Shown in pieces: positions 1 to 6,237 of a DNA stretch of 18,252 bases. This DNA is from an uncultured Cardiobacterium sp. (GTDB lineage Bacteria; Pseudomonadota; Gammaproteobacteria; Cardiobacteriales; Cardiobacteriaceae): the NCBI RefSeq assembly GCF_938028185.1, contig NZ_CALJAH010000442.1:1-18252 (forward strand), in the 5' to 3' direction. Numbering within the stretch: position 1 is the first letter of the stretch; the number at the start of each line of letters is the position of its first letter. Made by a program: the position numbers and the translations under genes. A model generated the notes under the pieces. That model was given only the letters and a program-made list of their open reading frames with translations. It was not told the DNA's origin and made no database searches.

Positions 1-9
1 GATTGATAA

Positions 10-45
10 ACCCCACCCCAGCCCTCCCCCACAGGGGGAGGGAGC
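10..45. repeat. Dispersed G/C hairpin repeat, copy 1
   Basis: A perfect inverted repeat lies at 22-42: CCCTCCCCC, loop ACA, GGGGGAGGG, preceded by a C-rich CCCCACCCCAG run. Nearly the same sequence recurs at 5232-5264 with one wobble in the stem. It is non-coding and lacks a T-tract, so it is better read as a REP-like dispersed element than as a terminator. The wider family size cannot be judged from one window. Confidence 0.6.
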
Positions 46-235
46 CGTTCGGCGGCAGCCGCATTAACCGTTACCGGAATTTATAGTCATCCACCGAAAG
101 CCCCATAACTGTGTTGCGTCGCCTGACCGGGCACCCTAAAAAAATGGCGAAACCATTTTGCGCCGTACAACCGCGTAAGTCTTCAGCGGTGCGCCTTGTA
201 CAGAACTTTGAGTGTATCGCTATAGCTCCGCTGCG

Positions 236-320
236 CGTAGGGTGTGTGCCGCAGGCACGCACGCGGTTGCCGATGCAAAATCCCCCGCGTGCGTGTCGGC
301 TGCGCCGCCACACACCCTAC
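236..320. repeat. Long inverted repeat, each arm with its own hairpin
   Basis: The arm at 236-266 (starts CGTAGGGTGTGTGCC) is an imperfect reverse complement of the arm at 285-320 (ends CCACACACCCTAC). Each arm has an internal palindrome: GTGCC GCA GGCAC in the first, and CGGC/GCCG in the second. The whole could fold as a cruciform or long stem with an AT-richer loop at 267-284. It lies inside the MITE-like element. Confidence 0.6.
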
Positions 321-338
321 ACACAGAATCCGCCATAG

Positions 339-356
339 GGTGCGCCTCGGCGCACC
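339..356. repeat. Perfect 8-bp stem hairpin
   Basis: GGTGCGCC, two bases TC, then GGCGCACC form a perfect inverted repeat inside the MITE-like element. No T-run follows, so I do not call it a terminator. Confidence 0.6.
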
Positions 357-426
357 ATCCGGGTGATGGCGACGATTTTGCGGCTATAGTGATGCGCCTT
401 GTCTGAAACTTCGGTGGATGGCTATA

Positions 427-452
427 AAAAAACCGCCGTTACGGCGGTTTTT
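427..452 (-). terminator. Rho-independent terminator of the his-type ABC operon
   Basis: On the minus strand, eight bases past the hisM stop, the stem ACCGCCGT/ACGGCGGT is flanked by A-runs and followed by a run of seven T. This is a textbook intrinsic terminator. Its T-tract runs straight into the right terminal inverted repeat of the element at 80-428. Confidence 0.85.
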
Positions 453-459
453 GCTTTTT

Positions 460-1140
460 TCACAGATGCCGGTTCAGCCGTTTTTCGATGTGGCGGAAGA
501 GGGCGACGATGCACAGGGTGATGGCAAGGTAGACGCCAGCGGCGATGAGGAAGGGCTGGAAGGGTTCGTAGGTTTTGGTAAAGAGGGTATTGGCGACGCC
601 GGTAATGTCGAGCAGGGTCGCGGTGCTGGCAATCGCCGAGCCGTGCAGCATGAAGATGATTTCGTTGCCGTAGGCGGGCAGTGCGCGGCGCAGGGCGCCC
701 GGCAGGATGATGCGGGTGCGGATTTGGTTGCGGCTCATGCCGAGGGATTTGGCGGCTTCGATTTCGCCGCGCGGGGTAGTCTCAATCGCGCCGCGCACGA
801 TTTCGGCGGTGTAGGCGGCGGTGTTCAATATGAAGGAGAGCATGACCCACGGCCAGGCCTGACGCATGAGCGGCCACAGGGCAAGCTCGCGCACGCCGGG
901 GATGCGGCCGATAACGAGGCCGATGCCGTAGTAGAAGACGTAAAGCTGCACAAGCATCGGGGTGCCGCGAAAGATGTAGCTGAAGATGTGGACGGGCAGT
1001 TTCCAGATGATTGAGCAGCGCGCGGCGAGCAGGACGCCGCAGGGGATAGCGATGGTAAGGCCGATGGCGAGCGAGAGGCCGACCAGCCACAGGGTCTGCC
1101 ACAGCCCGCCGAGCCACATGAGGAGTTGGGTGTTGTCCAT
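460..1140 (-). CDS. hisM: Histidine/polar amino-acid ABC transporter permease HisM
   Basis: This is one of the two inner-membrane permease subunits of an ABC importer for basic/polar amino acids. The 226-residue protein has several hydrophobic helices and the family features FRGTPMLVQL (about 57-66) and the EAA coupling loop GEIEAAKSLG (125-134), which contacts the ATPase. The stretch LPAYGNEIIFMLHGSAIA matches the corresponding E. coli HisM region as I recall it, and the length is close to HisM (238). Its ATG directly follows the hisQ stop codon with no gap, so the two permeases should be translationally coupled and made in equal amounts. It is the last gene of the operon and is followed by a strong terminator. 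The substrate is inferred from the family only. Confidence 0.9.
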   Translation of the reverse strand: MDNTQLLMWLGGLWQTLWLVGLSLAIGLTIAIPCGVLLAARCSIIWKLPVHIFSYIFRGTPMLVQLYVFYYGIGLVIGRIPGVRELALWPLMRQAWPWVMLSFILNTAAYTAEIVRGAIETTPRGEIEAAKSLGMSRNQIRTRIILPGALRRALPAYGNEIIFMLHGSAIASTATLLDITGVANTLFTKTYEPFQPFLIAAGVYLAITLCIVALFRHIEKRLNRHL

Positions 1141-1857
1141 TTATTGTCCTTGTACTTCAAAGCCCACGGAGTAGCGCCGCCGCAGCCACCAGAGGATGGC
1201 GATGGAGAGTGTGGTGAGGAGGAGGAAGTAGCCCGCCATGGCGCCGTAGAACCAGAAGCCGGCGTAGAGGTCTTTTTTTTGGGCGGTGCGCGCGGCAGCG
1301 TTGGCGATGCGCACGATGTCTTGCAGGCCGATGATAGAGACGAGCGCGGTATTTTTCATCAGCACCAGCCAGTTGTTGCCGAGGGACGGCAGGGAATAGC
1401 GCAGCATTTGTGGCCAGGAGATACGCCAGAAGATGGTACGACGCGGGAAGCCGTAGGCGCGCGCGGCTTCGATTTGCCCTTTGGGAATGGCAAGGAAGCC
1501 GCCCCGGAAGGATTCGGCCATGTAGGCACCCATGACGAAGCCGATGACGAAGATGCCGGTGTAGAGCGGGTCGATATCGATATGCGACCAGCCGAGGCGG
1601 GTGGTGAGTGCGTTCAGCAGGTATTGGCCGCCGTAGTAGATGAGGAAGAGCTGGATGAGGTCGGGCACGCCGCGCACGAGGGTGGTGTAGGCGATAGCGG
1701 GCAGGCGCAGCCACGGGTTTTTGTGCATGCTGCCGAGGCAGGCGAGGATGCCGAAGATGAGCGAGACGAGGAGGCCGGAGAGGGCGAGCTCAAGGGTGAC
1801 AAGCGCACCCTTGAGCAGTTGCTCTTTGTATTCAAGCAGGATGGTGTAGCCGTGCAT
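1141..1857 (-). CDS. hisQ: Histidine/polar amino-acid ABC transporter permease HisQ
   Basis: This is the second permease subunit, expected to pair with HisM in the inner membrane. The 238 residues contain GALVTLELALSG near the N-terminus (about 17-28), TTLVRGVPDLIQ (58-69) and the EAA loop PKGQIEAARAYG (125-136), all typical of HisQ/ArtQ. The C-terminus RRRYSVG resembles E. coli HisQ. The ATG lies 2 nt after the stop of the upstream hisJ copy, so it is very tightly coupled. I see no internal promoter. HisQ is distinguished from HisM by the VRGVPD motif rather than FRGTP. Confidence 0.9.
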   Translation of the reverse strand: MHGYTILLEYKEQLLKGALVTLELALSGLLVSLIFGILACLGSMHKNPWLRLPAIAYTTLVRGVPDLIQLFLIYYGGQYLLNALTTRLGWSHIDIDPLYTGIFVIGFVMGAYMAESFRGGFLAIPKGQIEAARAYGFPRRTIFWRISWPQMLRYSLPSLGNNWLVLMKNTALVSIIGLQDIVRIANAAARTAQKKDLYAGFWFYGAMAGYFLLLTTLSIAILWWLRRRYSVGFEVQGQ

Positions 1858-1859
1858 GG

Positions 1860-2633
1860 TTATTTCGCCGTGCCGCCGGAGATGTCGTACTTGAAGTATT
1901 TGTCGTTTACTTTTTTGTACACACCGTTTTCTTTGATGGCTTTGAGTGCGGCGTTCAGGTCTTCGCGCAGTTTGTCGTCTTCTTTGCGCACGGCAATGGA
2001 GATACCTTCACCGAAGTAGGTTTTGTCGTTCACTTCCGTGCCCGCCTGTTCGAAGTCTTTGCCGGCTTCGCGTTGCAGGAAGCCGTCTTCCATCACGATT
2101 TTGTCGGCAAAAAGCAGGTCAACGCGTCCGGCGACGGCATCAAGGTTGGCTTCTTCTTGCGAGGTGTAGCGCTGGATATTGGCGTCGGGGAATTTGTCGG
2201 TGACGTAGTTGTCGAAGATGGAGGCGCGCAAGACGCCGATGACTTTGCCCTTGACGCCTTCCGGGGTCGGCTCGATGTTGCTACCTTTGGCGCGGACGAA
2301 GAGACCGGGGTTCGCGTAATACGGATCGGTGAAGGAGACGCTTTCGCGACGTTTGGGGGTGTCGTTCATGGAGGTGACGAGGGCGTCAACTTTTTTGCCT
2401 TTCAGCGCCGGGATCAGGCTTTCCCAGTCCATTTGTTCGTAACGGCATTCGCGCTTCATCTGGGCGCAGAGGGCGAGGCCGATGTCAATGTCGAAACCGA
2501 TCATTTTGCCGTCGCTGCCGGTTTCGGAGAATGGCGGGTAGGTGCCGTTGGTGGCGAGGATGAGGACGTCCTCGGCGGCAAGGATCGGGGCGGTGAAGGC
2601 TACCGCGAGGGCAAGGGTCAGGATTTTTTTCAT
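1860..2633 (-). CDS. hisJ: Periplasmic amino-acid-binding protein, HisJ/ArgT family, copy A
   Basis: This is the periplasmic receptor that delivers a basic or polar amino acid to HisQMP. The 257 residues start with a signal peptide (MKK, hydrophobic core, cleavage probably near residue 19-20). HisJ/LAO features aligned by eye are: GTYPPFSE with the ligand Tyr32; Cys56 and Cys63, matching the conserved HisJ disulfide; Trp70 at the position of the specificity residue Leu/Phe52; Arg95, the carboxylate-binding Arg77 of HisJ; and Asp177 in FADKI, equal to Asp161. It is the third of three tandem copies and differs from copy B at about 43 of 257 positions. Unlike B and C it has Thr87 where they have Ala, at the place of HisJ Ser69 in the pocket. 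The RBS AGGTGG precedes the ATG. Ligand identity is unknown. Confidence 0.88.
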   Translation of the reverse strand: MKKILTLALAVAFTAPILAAEDVLILATNGTYPPFSETGSDGKMIGFDIDIGLALCAQMKRECRYEQMDWESLIPALKGKKVDALVTSMNDTPKRRESVSFTDPYYANPGLFVRAKGSNIEPTPEGVKGKVIGVLRASIFDNYVTDKFPDANIQRYTSQEEANLDAVAGRVDLLFADKIVMEDGFLQREAGKDFEQAGTEVNDKTYFGEGISIAVRKEDDKLREDLNAALKAIKENGVYKKVNDKYFKYDISGGTAK

Positions 2634-2674
2634 GGGTCCACCTTTGTGGTTGCGGGTTGGCGGGTTGGGGCGGT

Positions 2675-3448
2675 TTATTTCGCTGTCCCGCCGGAGATGT
2701 CGTACTTGAAGTATTTGTCGTTCACTTTTTTGTATTCGCCATTTTCTTTGATGGCTTTGAGTGCGGTATTCAGGTCTTCGCGCAGTTTGTCGTCGTCTTT
2801 GCGTACGCCGATGGAGATGCCCGCGCCGAAGTATTTTTTGTCGTCCACGTCGGCGCCTGCCTGTTCGAACTCTTTACCTTCGTCGCGTTGCAGGAAGCCG
2901 TCTTCCATCACGATTTTGTCGGCGAAGAGCAGGTCAACACGTCCGGCCAGGGCGTCCTGGTTGGCGTCTTCTTGCGAGGTGTAGCGCTGGATGTTGGCAT
3001 CAGGGAAGTTGTCGGTGACGTAGGTGTCGAAGATGGAGGCGCGCAGTACGCCTACGGTTTTGCCTTTCACACCTGCCGGGGTCGGCTCAATGCTGCTGCC
3101 TTTGGCGCGGACGAAGATGCCGGGGTTGCTGTAATACGGGTCGGTGAAAGAGATGCTTTCGCGGCGTTCCGGGGTGTCGTTCATGGAGGCGACGATGGCG
3201 TCGATTTTGTGCGTTTTCAGCGCCGGAATCAGGCCTTCCCAGTCCATTTGTTCGTAGCGGCATTCGCGCTTCATTTGGGCACAGAGGGCGAGGCCGATGT
3301 CAATGTCAAAGCCGGTCATTTTGCCGTCGCTGCCGGTTTCGGAGAATGGCGGATAGGTGCCATCGGTGGAGAAGACCAGGACGTCGTCAGCGGCGAAGGC
3401 CGGAGCGGCGAAAGCAGCAGTGAGGGCGAGAGCTAGGATTTTTTTCAT
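2675..3448 (-). CDS. hisJ: Periplasmic amino-acid-binding protein, HisJ/ArgT family, copy B
   Basis: This middle copy of three tandem substrate-binding proteins is 257 residues and aligns with copy A without gaps. The signal peptide ends near AFAA at 17-20. Ligand-site counterparts are Tyr32, Trp70, Ala87, Ser88, Arg95, Ser138 and Asp177, with the Cys56/Cys63 pair retained. Compared with A it has Ala87 rather than Thr, and FDTYV rather than FDNYV after the LRASI loop. Its last residues (from KKVNDKYF on) match copy A and nearly match C. It is separated from the flanking copies by only 39-41 nt, with an AAGGTG ribosome site and no terminator. The frame is intact, so it is not a decaying duplicate. 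Confidence 0.88.
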   Translation of the reverse strand: MKKILALALTAAFAAPAFAADDVLVFSTDGTYPPFSETGSDGKMTGFDIDIGLALCAQMKRECRYEQMDWEGLIPALKTHKIDAIVASMNDTPERRESISFTDPYYSNPGIFVRAKGSSIEPTPAGVKGKTVGVLRASIFDTYVTDNFPDANIQRYTSQEDANQDALAGRVDLLFADKIVMEDGFLQRDEGKEFEQAGADVDDKKYFGAGISIGVRKDDDKLREDLNTALKAIKENGEYKKVNDKYFKYDISGGTAK

Positions 3449-3487
3449 GTTTGCACCTTGATGTCTGTGGGATAAAAGGGAAAGGCG

Positions 3488-4258
3488 TTATTTGGCGGTA
3501 CCGCCGGAGACGTCGTACTTGAAGTATTTGTCGTTCACTTTTTTGTACTCGCCGTTGGCGCGGATAGCTTTGAGCGCGGCGTTCAGGTCTTCGCGCAGTT
3601 TGCCGTCTTCTTTGCGCACGGCGATGGAGATGCCTTCGCCAAAGTATTTTTTGTCGTTTTCTTCGGGGCCGACGGCTTCGAAGTCTTTGCCTTCGTCGCG
3701 TTGCAGGAAGCCTTCTTCCATCACGACTTTATCGGCGAAGAGCAGGTCAACGCGTCCGGCGACGGCATCAAGGTTGGCTTCTTCCTGCCCGGTATAGCGC
3801 AGGATATTCGCTTCGGGGAATTTATCGGTGACGTAGTTGTCGAAGATGGAAGCGCGCAAGACACCGACGTTTTTGCCCTTTACGCCCTCTGGAGTTGGCT
3901 CAATACTGCTGCCTTTGGCGCGGACAAATAGGCCGGGGTTGGTGTAATACGGGTCGGTGAAGGCGACGCTTTCGCGGCGTTCCGGGGTGTCGTTCATGGA
4001 GGCGACGATGGCGTCGATTTTGTTGGTTTTCAGCGCCGGAATCAGGCCTTCCCAGTCGATTTGCTCGAAGCGGCATTCGCGCTTCATTTCTGCACAGAGG
4101 GCGAGGCCAATGTCGATATCGAAGCCGGTCATTTTCCCGTCTTTGATTTCGGAAAAGGGCGGGTAAGTGCCTTCAGCAGCGAGGATGAGGACATCACCAG
4201 CGGCGAACGTTTGGGCGGTAAAGCCTGCTGCGAGAGCAAGGACGAGTGTTTTTTTCAT
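3488..4258 (-). CDS. hisJ: Periplasmic amino-acid-binding protein, HisJ/ArgT family, copy C
   Basis: This is the promoter-proximal copy of the three tandem substrate-binding proteins, lying 21 nt after hisP. The 256 residues are one fewer than A and B because of a deletion in the loop after YPPFSE (around 38-41). The signal peptide ends near QTFAA. The cysteine pair is at 55/62, Trp at 69, and the Arg and Asp ligand residues are conserved. By eye it differs from copy A at about 46 positions, so the three are roughly equally distant and not recent duplicates. A strong AAGGGGA ribosome site precedes the ATG. Being first in the run, it may be translated best. Ligand unknown; histidine, arginine, lysine or ornithine are the family options. 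Confidence 0.88.
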   Translation of the reverse strand: MKKTLVLALAAGFTAQTFAAGDVLILAAEGTYPPFSEIKDGKMTGFDIDIGLALCAEMKRECRFEQIDWEGLIPALKTNKIDAIVASMNDTPERRESVAFTDPYYTNPGLFVRAKGSSIEPTPEGVKGKNVGVLRASIFDNYVTDKFPEANILRYTGQEEANLDAVAGRVDLLFADKVVMEEGFLQRDEGKDFEAVGPEENDKKYFGEGISIAVRKEDGKLREDLNAALKAIRANGEYKKVNDKYFKYDVSGGTAK

Positions 4259-4279
4259 AATGTATCCCCTTTTGGAAGT

Positions 4280-5056
4280 TCAGCCTTTAAGGCTGTTGGA
4301 CAAGAATTGGCGAACCCGTTCAGAATCGCTGTGGAAAAACAGCTTTTCCGGTCGCCCTTCCTCTTCAATCTGCCCCTGATGCAAAAACATCACATGGGTG
4401 GACACCTCGCGGGCGAACCCCATCTCGTGCGTGACCACGACCATTGTTCGCCCCTCGGCGGCCAGCTCCTGCATCAGCCGCAGCACATCGCCGACCAGTT
4501 CCGGGTCAAGCGCCGAAGTCGGTTCATCAAACAGCAAGGCGTCGGGCTCCATCGCCAGCGCGCGGGCAATCGCCACCCGCTGCTGCTGCCCGCCGGAAAG
4601 CTGGTTTGGATAATAATCGCGCCGCTCATACAGCCCGACCTTGTGCAACAGCGCCGCCGCGCGTTCCATCGCCTCGGCCTTCGGCACCTTCAGCACCTGG
4701 GTCGGCGCCTCAATCAGGTTCTGCATCACGCTCATGTGTTGCCACAAATTGAAATTCTGGAACACCATCGACAATTTCGAGCGCACCCGCTGAATCTGGC
4801 GCAGACTGCCTGCCTCGCGGCGACCGTGGCGCTTCTCCTTGATTTGCACCACCTCACCGGCAACGCGCACCTCGCCCCGGTCAGGCATCTCCAGAAAATT
4901 CAGGCAACGCAAAAAAGTACTCTTGCCCGAACCGGACGAGCCGAGAATCGAGACCACATCGCCCTTGTGCGCGGTCAGGGAAATCCCTTTCAACACCTCG
5001 ACATCGCCAAAGGACTTATGAATATCAACCGCTTGCAGCGCAGGAACAGCATCCAC
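4280..5056 (-). CDS. hisP: Amino-acid ABC transporter ATP-binding protein HisP
   Basis: This cytoplasmic ATPase drives the HisQM permease. Its 258 residues equal the E. coli HisP length. Motifs: Walker A GSSGSGKST (39-47), signature LSGGQQQR (153-160), Walker B ALLFDEPTSALD (173-184) and switch His210 in VVTHEMGFA. The insertion with KEKRHGRREAG (about 73-83) fits the HisP/GlnQ subfamily. The start is GTG (5054-5056), because the nearby ATG is out of frame; GGGAG lies about 7 nt upstream. It is the first gene of the operon (hisP, three hisJ, hisQ, hisM), an order different from enteric hisJQMP. As the only ATPase it must serve all three binding proteins, unless a receptor docks elsewhere. Confidence 0.92.
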   Translation of the reverse strand: MDAVPALQAVDIHKSFGDVEVLKGISLTAHKGDVVSILGSSGSGKSTFLRCLNFLEMPDRGEVRVAGEVVQIKEKRHGRREAGSLRQIQRVRSKLSMVFQNFNLWQHMSVMQNLIEAPTQVLKVPKAEAMERAAALLHKVGLYERRDYYPNQLSGGQQQRVAIARALAMEPDALLFDEPTSALDPELVGDVLRLMQELAAEGRTMVVVTHEMGFAREVSTHVMFLHQGQIEEEGRPEKLFFHSDSERVRQFLSNSLKG

Positions 5057-5083
5057 CGGAAACTCCCAAAAAGAAAGAAGGCA

Positions 5084-5089
5084 ATTCTA
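5084..5089 (-). promoter_or_regulatory. Probable -10 box of the hisP operon promoter
   Basis: TAGAAT on the minus strand lies about 28 nt before the hisP GTG and matches the sigma-70 -10 consensus at five of six bases. A TTGTCA hexamer exists upstream but with about 22 bp spacing, which is too far to pair normally. The promoter may therefore need an activator. Confidence 0.4.
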
Positions 5090-5161
5090 CACCAGCGCCC
5101 ACGCGGCGCGATGACAAAATCGGCGCCATGCCACCACCGCAACGGGTTGCGCCGCCCTGCC

Positions 5162-5190
5162 CTACCCTGCCGTCATTACTTTCAGGGTAG
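5162..5190. other. Stem-loop upstream of the hisP promoter
   Basis: CTACCCTG (5162-5169) and CAGGGTAG (5183-5190) form a perfect 8-bp stem around a 13-nt loop, followed by a G-rich run CGGGGGAGGGAG. It sits between the moxR stop and the hisP promoter. It has no T-tract. It could end or stabilise the MoxR-cluster mRNA, or be part of the neighbouring G/C repeat. Confidence 0.4.
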
Positions 5191-5231
5191 CGGGGGAGGG
5201 AGTGTTTCGGCAGATGTTTTGGGCAATGGTT

Positions 5232-5264
5232 GCCCCACCCTGCCCTCTCCCACAGGGGGAGGGA
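5232..5264. repeat. Dispersed G/C hairpin repeat, copy 2
   Basis: This has the same core as 10-45: CCCTCTCCC, loop ACA, GGGGGAGGG (5243-5263), preceded by CCCCACCCTG. One base in the left arm gives a G-T wobble. It lies 8 nt past the moxR stop. Two copies flank the his-type operon at either end, at some distance. Confidence 0.6.
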
Positions 5265-5271
5265 CTTTCGT

Positions 5272-6237
5272 TTATTGCCGTGGCACGGGCACGGTTTGCA
5301 GCAGTTGTGCCAGCAGGCTGTCGGTGCTGATGTCGTCGATTTCGGCTTCTGCCGAGCGCTGTACGCGGTGGCGCAGGACGGCAGGGGCGAGTGCCTTGAT
5401 GTCTTCGGGGATGACGTAGCCGCGTTTTTGCAGCACGGCGCGGGCGCGGGCGGTGACGAGCAGGGCGATGCCCGCGCGTGGCCCGGCGCCTGCGGAGAAT
5501 TGCGGCATGGCGCGGGTTTTGCGCACCAGCGCCAGCGCGTAGTCAATGATGCGTTCGTCCACTTGTACTTCCAGCAGCGCTTTTTGCAGGGCAGGCAGGG
5601 CGGCGGCGTCCAGCAGCGGGCTGATGGCGCTGGTGTTGTTGGCGAGCGGGGTGTCAAAGCCAAGCAGGCGGGCAAGCAGCGCTTTTTCTTGCGCTTCTGC
5701 GGGGTAGTCGATGCGGCTGTTGAGGAGGAAGCGGTCAAGCTGCGCTTCGGGCAGGTGGTAGGTGCCTTCTTGTTCAAAGGGGTTTTGGGTGGCGAGTACC
5801 ATGAAGGGCGCGGCGAGCGGCAGGGTTTTGCCTTCGATGGTGACTTGCCGCTCTTGCATGACTTCGAGCAGCGCCGCCTGGGTTTTGGCCGGGGCGCGGT
5901 TGATTTCGTCGGCGAGCAGCAGGTTGGTGAAGACCGGGCCGCGGCGGAATTTGAAACGGCTTTCGCCGGGGTCGTAAATCATGCTGCCGGTGATGTCGGC
6001 GGGCAGCAGGTCGGGGGTGAACTGGATGCGCTGGAACTGGCCGTTGATGGCTTTGGCAAGGCTTTCGACGAGCAGGGTTTTGCCCAGTCCCGGCACGCCT
6101 TCGATGAGGACGTGGCCGCCGCAGAGCAGCGCAATCAGCGCTTCTTCGACGACTTGTTCCTGGCCGATGATGACGCGCTGTACGGCTTCGCGCAGGGCGG
6201 CTCCGGTGGCGCAGAGTTCTTCCAGGGCTGCATTCAC
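5272..6237 (-). CDS. MoxR-family AAA+ ATPase
   Basis: This is a cytoplasmic AAA+ ATPase of the MoxR class, a group thought to act as chaperones that assemble or activate partner complexes, often with von Willebrand-domain proteins. The 321 residues contain IIGQEQVV (about 23-30), Walker A GVPGLGKT (47-54), Walker B LLLADE (106-111), sensor 1 ATQNP (149-153), an EAQLDRF arginine-finger motif (165-171) and GPRA sensor 2. The open frame continues 134 codons upstream, but that part is the reverse-frame shadow of the previous gene. GTG at 6235-6237 is chosen because AAGGAG lies 6 nt upstream and it overlaps the DUF4350 stop as GTGA. It is the last gene of the cluster, with no DUF58 gene after it. 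Confidence 0.9.
   Translation of the reverse strand: MNAALEELCATGAALREAVQRVIIGQEQVVEEALIALLCGGHVLIEGVPGLGKTLLVESLAKAINGQFQRIQFTPDLLPADITGSMIYDPGESRFKFRRGPVFTNLLLADEINRAPAKTQAALLEVMQERQVTIEGKTLPLAAPFMVLATQNPFEQEGTYHLPEAQLDRFLLNSRIDYPAEAQEKALLARLLGFDTPLANNTSAISPLLDAAALPALQKALLEVQVDERIIDYALALVRKTRAMPQFSAGAGPRAGIALLVTARARAVLQKRGYVIPEDIKALAPAVLRHRVQRSAEAEIDDISTDSLLAQLLQTVPVPRQ

Larger units (their letters stand above)
80..428. mobile_element. MITE-like non-autonomous element with terminal inverted repeats
   Basis: This stretch has no credible gene. Its ends are inverted copies of each other: the left end 80-100 begins TTTATAGTCATCCACCGAAA, and the right end 409-428 reads CTTCGGTGGATGGCTATAAA on the plus strand. 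The two differ by about one substitution and one indel. A related end motif also occurs inside: 190-225 (TGCGCCTTGT, then GAACTTTG and ATCGCTATAG) resembles 393-427 (TGCGCCTTGT, then GAAACTTCGG and ATGGCTATAA). The element therefore looks nested or internally duplicated. The interior is packed with hairpins and holds no transposase. The right end abuts the T-tract of the hisM terminator. The TIRs are seen directly; mobility is inferred. I could not identify a clear target-site duplication. Confidence 0.55.

Noticed and set aside
236..356. A CRISPR-like or tandem repeat array
   Set aside because: The repeats are inverted, of unequal length and not regularly spaced, so they fit hairpins within a mobile element.
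111..406. Short open frames in the first 400 bases
   Set aside because: They read through inverted repeats and hairpins, lack ribosome sites and give Arg/Cys/His-rich peptides. The region is a non-coding element.
1860..4258. One of the hisJ copies being a pseudogene
   Set aside because: All three have intact frames, signal peptides, the cysteine pair, ligand residues and ribosome sites.
4061..5419. A 452-codon plus-strand open frame
   Set aside because: It crosses hisJ copy C, hisP, the intergenic repeats and the end of moxR on the opposite strand. The composition is not protein-like.
5025..5777. A 250-codon minus-strand frame before hisP
   Set aside because: It overlaps moxR in another frame and runs through the intergenic repeats. 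The Cys/Pro/Ser/Thr-rich translation has no family signal, and hisP has its own start.
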